A stretch of 9,534 nt of DNA from assembly GCA_030044075.1 (NCBI GenBank), contig JASHWM010000224.1, positions 1-9,534 of the forward strand, in the 5' to 3' direction. The stretch comes from Candidatus Rhabdochlamydia sp. GTDB lineage: Bacteria > Chlamydiota > Chlamydiia > Chlamydiales > Rhabdochlamydiaceae. The notes under the pieces were generated by a model. That model ran no database searches. It saw nothing but the letters and a program-made list of their open reading frames with translations, and was not told the origin of the DNA. The position numbers were made by a program, and so were the translations under genes. The first letter of the stretch is position 1, and the number at the start of each line of letters is the position of its first letter. Positions 1-6,213 of the stretch are shown one piece after another.

Positions 1-494
1 AAAACCACGAGCTGCTCCTCAACTTCGGCGGCCATGATTTTGCAGCAGGGCTTACGATCCTTGAAGAGAACATCCCGGCAATGAAGTCAAAATTCATTCA
101 GGCTGCGAACGCTCAATTGAAAGAGCAGGATATCGTATCAAAACTCTATCTTGATGCACAAGTCAGCTTTGGAGATCTCACCTTTGACTTTATGGAATCC
201 TTAAGTCTTTTGGAACCTTTTGGAAATGAGAACCCTCCTCCGATCCTTTATTGCGATGCAAAACAGGCCTGGCCTCCCAAAATCGTTGGAAAGACGCACT
301 TAAAAATGTACCTGGAACAACAAGACCGCCTCCTCGAAGGGATTGGTTTTGGAATGGCAGAGAGCAGGACGCAGCTTTGCAAAAAAAATACTGTTCTGCA
401 TATTGCATTCTCTCCCCACATCAACAATTTTCTCAATAAATCAAGCATTCAACTGCAAATCAGGGATTTTAAGATTGTCGGCGATGCACGTTGA
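1..494 (+). CDS. recJ: RecJ single-strand 5'-3' exonuclease, C-terminal part (5' truncated by window edge)
   Basis: The frame is open from base 3 to the TGA at 492-494, giving about 163 C-terminal residues. RecJ degrades single-stranded DNA 5' to 3' in recombinational repair and replication-fork processing. The visible part starts in the DHHA1 domain: the hallmark GGHDFAAG, a nucleic-acid-binding motif of the family, is encoded at 27-50. It continues into the RecJ oligonucleotide-binding domain with the typical LLEPFGNENPPPIL stretch (around 211-249) and a GIGFG segment near 340-354. The catalytic DHH domain lies upstream of the window. The gene end overlaps the rlmD start by 11 bp, suggesting translational coupling. 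From memory, recJ sits beside euo and gltX in Chlamydia, which matches this locus. The first ATG in the window (81) is internal and is not the gene start. Identity is strongly supported by motifs. Confidence 0.9.
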   Translation, partial: NHELLLNFGGHDFAAGLTILEENIPAMKSKFIQAANAQLKEQDIVSKLYLDAQVSFGDLTFDFMESLSLLEPFGNENPPPILYCDAKQAWPPKIVGKTHLKMYLEQQDRLLEGIGFGMAESRTQLCKKNTVLHIAFSPHINNFLNKSSIQLQIRDFKIVGDAR

Positions 495-1776
495 AGGAGC
501 GATCGAGTCCACAGCTTTTGGCGGTCAGGGAATTCTAAAAAAAGACGGCCTTGTCATCTTTGTTCCCTATACAGTGCAAGGCGACAGGGTTGTAGCAGAA
601 ATTACAAAGACCAAAAAGAACTATGCTTTTGGCAAACTCCTCTCCGTCATTTCCAAAAGCCCTTTCAGGACAAGCCCTCCTTGCGCATATTTTGGGACCT
701 GCGGAGGATGCACACTGCAACATATCGAGTATCCGACCCAGCTTGCAATTAAAAAAAAATTTGTTGTCGATGCCTTAGAAAGGATCGCCAAAGTGCCATG
801 CACAGTAGAAGACGCCCTCCCTGCAAAAAGCATCTGGGGCTACCGCCGCCACATTACGATGTCCCTTGAACCCAGGGCCCGCGGATTTGAGGCAAGCTTC
901 TTCTCCCCGATCACCATGTCCTCACTTGGCATTGATAAATGCCTGATCTTTGAAAGAAATGATGAGGGAGCCCTTCAGAAGCTTCAGACCGCCCTTCAAA
1001 AATTAGATCATGGCAATATAAAAAAGGGGTCTGTGAAGTTCGTCCGGTCGGCTTCTTCTCAGCTCATCTGTGTATTTGTCTTTGATGAGGGCCTCCCTTC
1101 CAACTACAAGGAATTTACAAAGGAGCTGCTTTCCACGAGGCTTTGTGAAGGGGTGATCTGGAAAGAGAAGAATAACGTGGAGCCCTATGGCAAAATCGAC
1201 ACCTATTTTCAGATCGGCGAACTGAAGTTTGAATTTTCCCCTTTAGGGTTTGTACAAAACCATCCCGAGCAAAGCGTGAATATCTACTTAAAGCTCTGCG
1301 AAATGGTCAATAAGGCAGATGTAAGGGTAATCGATGTGTACTGTGGAATAGGGGTTTCTTCCCTGCTCTTAGCGAAAAAAGGACTAGAGGTCGTCGGGAT
1401 CGAACAATCGGAAGAAAGCATCCTAATGGCCAAAAAGAACATGGAAAGAAACCAGGTGGCTAATGTGAGATTTATCTGCGGGAGCGCAGAAAATCTCATT
1501 GGAAGCTATTTGACAGGCGAAAAAGAAACTGTGCTAATACTGAATCCACCAAGAAATGGACTATCGAAAGAAGTAATAAGAAAAATAGTATCAGGCCGGC
1601 CTAAAGAAATAATTTACATCTCATGCCAGCCATCAACTTTAGCTCGGGACATTGGAGAACTGGTTGCAGCAGGATACGACGTAAAGTTATGCCAACCTTA
1701 CGACATGTTTCCGCAAACAACTCATATCGAAACAATCCTGCAGCTTTCTAGAAGCGAATTACATCGCTTCAGTTGA
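484..1776 (+). CDS. rlmD: 23S rRNA (uracil-C5) methyltransferase, RlmD/RumA (TrmA) family
   Basis: 430 residues, close to E. coli RlmD (433). The family uses S-adenosylmethionine to make 5-methyluridine in RNA; RlmD modifies 23S rRNA. Visible parts: a TRAM RNA-binding domain (residues 2-55); four [4Fe-4S] cysteines (C67, C73, C76, C153); a SAM loop VYCGIG (285-290); a catalytic-Cys motif SCQPSTLARD with C381; and a C-terminal HIE with E416 as likely general base. The fourth motif reads NPPRNG (N354), where an Asp is usual in the family. I chose ATG 484 because the TRAM domain begins directly after it; an upstream in-frame ATG at 343 would only add residues antisense-like to recJ. No good Shine-Dalgarno precedes 484, so coupling to recJ is likely. 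The last 18 bp overlap euo, which runs the other way. RlmC or RlmCD specificity cannot be excluded from sequence alone. Confidence 0.9.
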   Translation: MHVEGAIESTAFGGQGILKKDGLVIFVPYTVQGDRVVAEITKTKKNYAFGKLLSVISKSPFRTSPPCAYFGTCGGCTLQHIEYPTQLAIKKKFVVDALERIAKVPCTVEDALPAKSIWGYRRHITMSLEPRARGFEASFFSPITMSSLGIDKCLIFERNDEGALQKLQTALQKLDHGNIKKGSVKFVRSASSQLICVFVFDEGLPSNYKEFTKELLSTRLCEGVIWKEKNNVEPYGKIDTYFQIGELKFEFSPLGFVQNHPEQSVNIYLKLCEMVNKADVRVIDVYCGIGVSSLLLAKKGLEVVGIEQSEESILMAKKNMERNQVANVRFICGSAENLIGSYLTGEKETVLILNPPRNGLSKEVIRKIVSGRPKEIIYISCQPSTLARDIGELVAAGYDVKLCQPYDMFPQTTHIETILQLSRSELHRFS

Positions 1777-2220
1777 TTGAGCAGGCTTTTTGTTTAGATA
1801 GTTTTCTCTGTAGCTATTGATATCATTCACATGAATGACCCAAGCAGCGCCTTTTCTAAAAGCTTTTAAAAGACCAATGCGAGTTGCGTAATAGATTTTC
1901 TGTGCAGGAACACCTAAAACCTTTGCAGCTTGATTGACAGAATAAAAACCCTTTTTGTTATCAAACAAAAGCTCGCCTTCATAGAGGGACTTTGTTCTTG
2001 AGTATTTTTGTTGTCTATAAGCTTCTAGATCTTCAAGGCTAATTGTCCAGCGTGTGCTGTCTTTAAAAGCTTTAAGCTTCTTTTGCTTAATTGCAACATA
2101 GATCGCTTGTCTTGTGACATTATTGATCTTTGCTGCCTCTGTAATAGACACAAGCTTATTATTAGGATGAGAAGAGCCGTTTTCAGCGACTTTCTCTTGG
2201 CTATAATTAAAGTTCTCCAT
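1759..2220 (-). CDS. euo: EUO, chlamydial early-expressed double-HTH transcriptional repressor
   Basis: 153 residues; Chlamydia EUO is somewhat longer (about 180). EUO is an early-made DNA-binding protein that represses late-cycle promoters in the dividing reticulate body. Two tandem, related helix-turn-helix domains of the excisionase/MerR type are visible. HTH1 spans residues 23-70 (VSITEAAKINNVTRQAIYVA...), and HTH2 spans 91-140 (YSVNQAAKVLGVPAQKIYYA...). Both end in a 'wing' with a conserved Trp (W58, W127). A basic linker, KYSRTKSLYEGEL, lies between them. A GGGAG ribosome site precedes the ATG by about 10 nt on the minus strand. The gene is divergent from tsp and its 3' end overlaps rlmD by 18 bp. 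I recognise the fold arrangement and linker as chlamydial EUO; placement near recJ and gltX agrees with Chlamydia gene order. The regulatory role here is inferred from the family. Confidence 0.88.
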   Translation of the reverse strand: MENFNYSQEKVAENGSSHPNNKLVSITEAAKINNVTRQAIYVAIKQKKLKAFKDSTRWTISLEDLEAYRQQKYSRTKSLYEGELLFDNKKGFYSVNQAAKVLGVPAQKIYYATRIGLLKAFRKGAAWVIHVNDINSYRENYLNKKPAQSTEAM

Positions 2221-2241
2221 TATTTATTATCTCCCGTTGCA

Positions 2242-2256
2242 ATACCTATTCGGTAT
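2242..2256. promoter_or_regulatory. Short inverted repeat in the euo leader
   Basis: ATACC-TATTC-GGTAT is a perfect 5-bp inverted repeat with a 5-nt centre. It lies just upstream of the euo GGGAG ribosome site when read on the minus strand. It could be an operator, possibly for EUO autoregulation, or a small RNA hairpin at the ribosome site. No function is shown by the sequence; short arms in AT-rich DNA can occur by chance. Confidence 0.35.
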
Positions 2257-2278
2257 AAAGTTTTTTTTATTTATTTTT

Positions 2279-2323
2279 TCTCTATTAATTTTATTATTCT
2301 TACAACTTTTTCGCTAATAGAGA
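2279..2323. promoter_or_regulatory. 9-bp perfect inverted repeat in the euo-tsp divergent region
   Basis: TCTCTATTA (2279-2287) and TAATAGAGA (2315-2323) are exact reverse complements separated by 27 nt. The spacer holds a minus-strand TTGTAA (2300-2305) that could be a weak -35 for euo, though no convincing -10 follows at 17 nt. The arrangement, half-sites about three helical turns apart between divergent genes, would suit an operator bound by a protein with two DNA-binding domains. That role is inference. Confidence 0.4.
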
Positions 2324-2481
2324 GGTGATTATTCCATAGTAAACAATTGAAATCAAGTGTTTTTTAGGAAACTAAGCAAAATATTATCGGATTTTAATAG
2401 CATTAAAGACTTAAGATCCTATATTCTAAGATAAAAAGTACAAAAAAGTCTATAGAGACCGCCAAGAAAAGGACCACGAAA

Positions 2482-4434
2482 ATGAGATTATTCCTCCTCC
2501 TTATACTCTTTTTTTCAGCCATTGTTGAGGCAAAACCCCCAACCCTGACCCCCAAAGACACCAAAACAAAAATTGAAGAAATCCTAAAGGCCCATGTCTC
2601 TTACCAAAAATTGACCCCTGAGCTAATGGCAAGGGCTCTAGAGAACTACCTAGACGAGCTAGACGCCTCTAAAACCTATTTCTTGCACGGTGAGGTGTCC
2701 GTCTGGCTTGAGCCAAGTGAAACCTTTCTAAATGAGCTAGTTAAGGCGGTCAATAAAGAAGACTTCCAGGCTTTCGAGCAAATCCACGAGAGAATAAAGC
2801 CCGCTATTGAAAGAAGAACGGTCCTAGACAATAAAATTGACCTTGCCAATCTGCCAAAAAATGTACAATCTTCTGAGTTTAAGCATCTTAAATGGTGTCA
2901 AACCGAGGATGAGCTCCTGGAGAGGATCACAAGGATCAAAGCCCTTCAAATTGATACTGCGACCAAGCTTAGCTCCCAAGAGGTCGACCTATTCCTAGAA
3001 AGGCTGCAAAAAAGGAAGATAAGAAGAGAGGAAGAGATCTATCCCCAGGCCAATGATGCAAGACGGCAAACAATCCTTTCCTTTGCCCTAAAATCGGTCA
3101 GCTCTGCGCTAGACTCTCAAACTCATTACTTTACGCCTTCTGAGGCCAACCAGTTCATGCAGCAGATGCAGCAAAAGCTCTATGGGATCGGCGCCCAGCT
3201 CCGAGATGATCTCAACGGCCTTTCCATCATCAAGCTTATAGAAGGAGGGCCTGCGATCGTCAGCGGTAAAATACGTGTCGGCGACCGAATTATCAGCGTG
3301 AACCAGCAGCCGATAATTGGAATGGACATCACTGAAGCAGTTGAGATGATCCGAGGTGAAGAAGGAACTCCTGTGAACTTAACGATATTACGTGAGAACT
3401 ATGTAGGGGATGTCAAGCAACAGGAAAAACTCGATATCGAGATCATCCGAGGAGAAGTGATCCTCACTGAAAGCCGGTATGCCATTTCATATGAGCCTTA
3501 TGGAGATGGCGTGATCGCACACCTTTCTCTTTACTCCTTCTACCAAGATGAACATGGATCTTCTCAATCAGATCTTGAAAAGGCATTAGAGAAGCTCAAG
3601 GAAGAGCGCAAGGTCAATGGGGTCATCTTAGATTTGCGCAATAATGGCGGCGGGCTCCTTCCCCAGGCGGTGGCCGTCTGCAGTTTGTTTATCAAAAAAG
3701 GGATTGTGGTCTCCATTAAAGATAATAGCGGAAAGACCATGCACCTTCGCAACGTCGAGGATAAATTGACATGGGACGGTCCCCTCATCGTTTTGACCAG
3801 CCGCTTTAGTGCTTCAGCTTCCGAAATTGTTGCCCAAACGCTGCAGGACTATGGCCGCGCCCTGATTGTTGGCGACCAAAAAACATTTGGCAAAGGGACC
3901 TTTCAAACTTTTACTCTCGATGCGAACAACAATGGCAAGGTCAACCCCAAAGGGGAATACAAGGTGACAAGAGGAAGATATTACACAGTTTCAGGGAAAA
4001 GCCCGCAGCTCATTGGTGTAACAGCAGATATTGCTGTGCCTGGCGTCTATTCTCTTCTGGAACTTGGTGAAGAATATTCAAAGTTTCCGGTTTCTTCAGA
4101 CCAGATCCCAGCAAATTTCGAGGACGACCTCTCTGACATCCCTCCCCTGCACCGCAGCTATTTCAAGCACTACTATAAAAACGGGATCCAGCCGATCTTG
4201 TCATACTATAAGCCCTATATCGACACTCTCAAGGCCAATTCCCAGTCGCGCATTGAGCAGAACAAAAACTATCAAAATTTTTTAAAAGAGATCGAAAAGC
4301 AAGATTACAATTCTGAGACGATCGAGTTTTTTGGACAGTCAGACCTGCAGTTGATTGAAACTTTTAATATTATGAAAGACTTGCTCATGCTCGAGCAACA
4401 AGACGCTTTTTACCAAAAGGCAGCAGGGGGATAG
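2482..4434 (+). CDS. tsp: Tail-specific protease Tsp/Prc (S41 family, CT441-like), exported
   Basis: 650 residues. A signal peptide is visible: hydrophobic residues 3-15, then VEA with probable cleavage after A17, placing the mature enzyme in the periplasm. An N-terminal helical region (about 25-230) is followed by a PDZ domain (about 234-305), the S41 core (about 340-520) and a Tsp-type C-terminal helical domain (about 555-645). The catalytic serine is S445 in RFSASASE, the lysine is K471 in TFGKGTFQ, and Q475 completes the triad. The S-to-K (+26) and K-to-Q (+4) spacings equal those I recall for C. trachomatis CT441 (S455/K481/Q485). Tsp degrades periplasmic proteins from the C-terminus; CT441 has also been proposed to reach host targets. 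The start has a good ribosome site and the signal peptide begins there. Leucine codon CTA is frequent before base 3116 and absent after it. Confidence 0.93.
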   Translation: MRLFLLLILFFSAIVEAKPPTLTPKDTKTKIEEILKAHVSYQKLTPELMARALENYLDELDASKTYFLHGEVSVWLEPSETFLNELVKAVNKEDFQAFEQIHERIKPAIERRTVLDNKIDLANLPKNVQSSEFKHLKWCQTEDELLERITRIKALQIDTATKLSSQEVDLFLERLQKRKIRREEEIYPQANDARRQTILSFALKSVSSALDSQTHYFTPSEANQFMQQMQQKLYGIGAQLRDDLNGLSIIKLIEGGPAIVSGKIRVGDRIISVNQQPIIGMDITEAVEMIRGEEGTPVNLTILRENYVGDVKQQEKLDIEIIRGEVILTESRYAISYEPYGDGVIAHLSLYSFYQDEHGSSQSDLEKALEKLKEERKVNGVILDLRNNGGGLLPQAVAVCSLFIKKGIVVSIKDNSGKTMHLRNVEDKLTWDGPLIVLTSRFSASASEIVAQTLQDYGRALIVGDQKTFGKGTFQTFTLDANNNGKVNPKGEYKVTRGRYYTVSGKSPQLIGVTADIAVPGVYSLLELGEEYSKFPVSSDQIPANFEDDLSDIPPLHRSYFKHYYKNGIQPILSYYKPYIDTLKANSQSRIEQNKNYQNFLKEIEKQDYNSETIEFFGQSDLQLIETFNIMKDLLMLEQQDAFYQKAAGG

Positions 4435-4508
4435 GTGGTGATTTTTGACTTGCATTCAACAGAAAATCATGAAAAAATATCACGCATTTAACTACTGATG
4501 TGAGCCCT

Positions 4509-6014
4509 ATGTCTGTCCGAGTCCGTATTGCCCCTTCTCCTACTGGGGATCCCCATGTAGGGACCGCCTATATTGCTCTTTTTAATATGATCTTTGCCAG
4601 ACATTTTGGCGGTACGTTCATCCTAAGGATCGAAGATACCGACCGTACAAGGTCCCGCACAGAATATGAACTGAATATCTACAAAGCTTTGAGCTGGGCA
4701 GGAATCAAGTGGGATGAAGGACCAGATGTCGGGGGGCCTTTCGGGCCTTATCGCCAATCGGAAAGAACGTCCATTTATCAAGAATATTGCCAAAAGCTTC
4801 TCGATAGCGACAAAGCATATAAGTGTTTTGCAACACCCGACGAACTTGCTGAGATGCGCGAAGTAAGTAAAAAACTTGGACTAAAAATAGGGTACGATAG
4901 GCGATATCGCAATCTCTCAAAAGAAGAAGTCGTACAGAGGATCAAGGACGGGCAGTCCTATGTCATCCGTCTAAAAGTCCCCCTCTCTGGCGAATGTGTA
5001 TATGAAGATGGAATCAAAGGACGGATCACATGTCCTTGGGCCGATATCGATGACCAAATTTTGCTGAAGTCTGATGGATTCCCCACATATCATTTAGCAA
5101 ACGTCGTCGACGACCATCTGATGGGCATCTCTCATGTCATCCGAGGAGATGAATGGATGAGCTCCACACCCAAGCACATCCTTTTATATGAAAGCTTTGG
5201 TTGGAAGCCGCCTGTGTATATGCATATGCCTTTGCTCCTTGGAAAAGATGGTAAAAAACTGTCCAAACGAAAAAATCCAACTTCCATTTTTTATTACAGA
5301 GACAGCGGCTATCTCCCCGAGGCCTTGCTCAACTTCCTGACATTAATGGGATACAGCATGCCAGGCGACAAAGAGATTTATTCTCTTGATGAGATCACGC
5401 AAGCCTTCGATGCAAAAAGAATTGGGACCTCCGGCGCATTTTTCGACGTACAAAAACTTGAGTGGATCAACCAGCAATATCTCATCAATTTAATTCCGGA
5501 GTCGACGCTTTGGGACAGGCTTAGGACATGGCAGTTCAATGACGAATTTATGCAAAAGCTTATGCCCCTTTGCCATACGAGGATTAAGACGTTCGGCGAT
5601 TTCATGGAACTTTGCAGCTTTTTCTTCATCAATCATATTCCTTATACAGAAGAGATCCTCTGTCCCAATAAACTGACCAAAGACCAAGCAGCTTTTGTAT
5701 TACAAACGATCATTTGGAGCCTTGACGAGCAAGAAGACTGGGGAAGGGATGCTGTAGAAAAAGCTTCGAAAGATGTTGCAGAGGCTTTTGGTATCAATCA
5801 CAAAAAAGCAATTATCCCCATATTATTTGGATCGATCACCGGGAAACATTTTGGGCCACCCTTATATGACTCAATTGAACTGCTCGGGAAAGATAGGACA
5901 AGGGCCCGCTTTCTTAAAGCGATAGAATTTTTGGGCGGGATATCAAATAAAAAAATGGATGCCCTTACAGATGCATGGGCAACGAAGCGATGTGCTGAAC
6001 TTTTAACAAGCTAG
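4509..6014 (+). CDS. gltX: Glutamyl-tRNA synthetase GltX (class I), probably non-discriminating
   Basis: 501 residues from ATG 4509. It charges tRNA-Glu with glutamate; in chlamydiae GluRS also makes Glu-tRNA-Gln for amidation by GatCAB (known for C. trachomatis, inferred here). The HIGH-type signature is [13 protein letters not shown] (residues 9-21) and the KMSKS-type loop is KLSKR (250-254). RIEDTDRTR (40-48) and [11 protein letters not shown] (213-223) are further family blocks. The anticodon-binding region fills the C-terminal third. The zinc-binding Cys/His set of some GluRS enzymes is not present around C106. The frame also allows a GTG start at 4500, adding three residues. I prefer ATG 4509 because GluRS proteins begin just before [11 protein letters not shown]; neither start has a strong ribosome site. 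Only 74 bp separate it from tsp. The stop TAG overlaps the convergent lipoprotein gene. Confidence 0.95.
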   Translation: MSVRVRIAPSPTGDPHVGTAYIALFNMIFARHFGGTFILRIEDTDRTRSRTEYELNIYKALSWAGIKWDEGPDVGGPFGPYRQSERTSIYQEYCQKLLDSDKAYKCFATPDELAEMREVSKKLGLKIGYDRRYRNLSKEEVVQRIKDGQSYVIRLKVPLSGECVYEDGIKGRITCPWADIDDQILLKSDGFPTYHLANVVDDHLMGISHVIRGDEWMSSTPKHILLYESFGWKPPVYMHMPLLLGKDGKKLSKRKNPTSIFYYRDSGYLPEALLNFLTLMGYSMPGDKEIYSLDEITQAFDAKRIGTSGAFFDVQKLEWINQQYLINLIPESTLWDRLRTWQFNDEFMQKLMPLCHTRIKTFGDFMELCSFFFINHIPYTEEILCPNKLTKDQAAFVLQTIIWSLDEQEDWGRDAVEKASKDVAEAFGINHKKAIIPILFGSITGKHFGPPLYDSIELLGKDRTRARFLKAIEFLGGISNKKMDALTDAWATKRCAELLTS

Positions 6015-6130
6015 CGCAGTTCCTCATTGGACAGCTGTTCATCATGGGAAATAACATAGCCTCTTTGATAAGCAGCACTGCTACAGCTAGTTAAAACAAA
6101 GGCCAGTAAAAAGAGAAGTATTACTCTCAT
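6011..6130 (-). CDS. Small 39-aa predicted lipoprotein
   Basis: The translation is [16 protein letters not shown] followed by [20 protein letters not shown] and ELR. Residues 2-15 form a basic N-terminus plus hydrophobic core and end in a lipobox LTSC (13-16), so C16 would be lipidated and the mature peptide would be only about 24 residues. It ends in the CTAG at 6011-6014 that also holds the gltX stop, so the two convergent genes overlap by 3-4 bp. No strong ribosome site is visible before the ATG. It is divergent from cysJ across 83 bp of AT-rich DNA. I do not recognise the family. In Chlamydia the small cysteine-rich lipoprotein OmcA lies beside gltX, but this peptide has no cysteine apart from C16, so equivalence is only positional. 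The lipobox and exact fit to the neighbouring stop support a real gene; its shortness keeps confidence moderate. Confidence 0.62.
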   Translation of the reverse strand: MRVILLFLLAFVLTSCSSAAYQRGYVISHDEQLSNEELR

Positions 6131-6180
6131 ATAAACCACACTTTTTAATCTTTTTTTACTATTTTTTTAATCACTTTGTC

Positions 6181-6186
6181 TATAAT
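6181..6186 (+). promoter_or_regulatory. cysJ: Candidate -10 element for cysJ
   Basis: A perfect TATAAT lies 27 bp before the cysJ ATG in the lipoprotein-cysJ divergent gap. No -35 close to TTGACA is found at 16-18 bp upstream (the region is T-rich, 6151-6168). If used, transcription would start near 6193 and give a leader of only about 20 nt with no Shine-Dalgarno. Chance occurrence in AT-rich DNA is a real alternative. Confidence 0.35.
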
Positions 6187-6213
6187 ATTTTATAAAATGA
6201 TAATTTTTTAATT

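Larger units (their letters stand above)
2221..2481. promoter_or_regulatory. AT-rich divergent intergenic region between euo and tsp
   Basis: This 261-bp stretch must contain the promoters of both euo (leftward) and tsp (rightward). It has a long T-rich tract at 2261-2300, the two inverted repeats listed separately, and a 6-bp repeat TTTAAT-AGC-ATTAAA at 2393-2407. A TATATT at 2420-2425 could be the tsp -10 but lacks a recognisable -35. Chlamydial sigma66 promoters are often far from consensus, so exact promoters cannot be fixed by eye. An AAAGGA ribosome site lies about 8 nt before the tsp ATG. No credible small gene was seen. Confidence 0.5.

Noticed and set aside
343..483. Upstream extension of rlmD to an ATG at 343
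   Set aside because: The extra 47 residues overlap recJ coding sequence in another frame and match no part of the family; the TRAM domain begins right after ATG 484.
2083..2328. Plus-strand open frame across the start of euo and into the intergenic region
   Set aside because: It is antisense to a well-supported EUO gene, low in complexity (Ile/Phe-rich from AT tracts) and lacks a ribosome site.
4445..4473. TTGACT as a -35 for gltX
   Set aside because: At 16-18 bp downstream only poor -10 matches (such as CATGAA) occur. The tsp-gltX gap is 74 bp, so co-transcription is equally possible.
6056..6069. 14-nt match to the window end (9521-9534) on the opposite strand (ATCAAAGAGGCTAT)
   Set aside because: It is read in different frames in the two places, and one such 14-mer match is not unexpected by chance in a window of this size on both strands.
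6011..6130. Identification of the small lipoprotein as OmcA
   Set aside because: OmcA in Chlamydia is about twice as long and cysteine-rich; this peptide has only the lipobox cysteine. Only the position beside gltX is similar.
6141..6168. T-rich tract after gltX as an intrinsic terminator
   Set aside because: No stable GC-containing stem precedes it, and it lies beyond a convergent gene. It is better explained as AT-rich promoter DNA.
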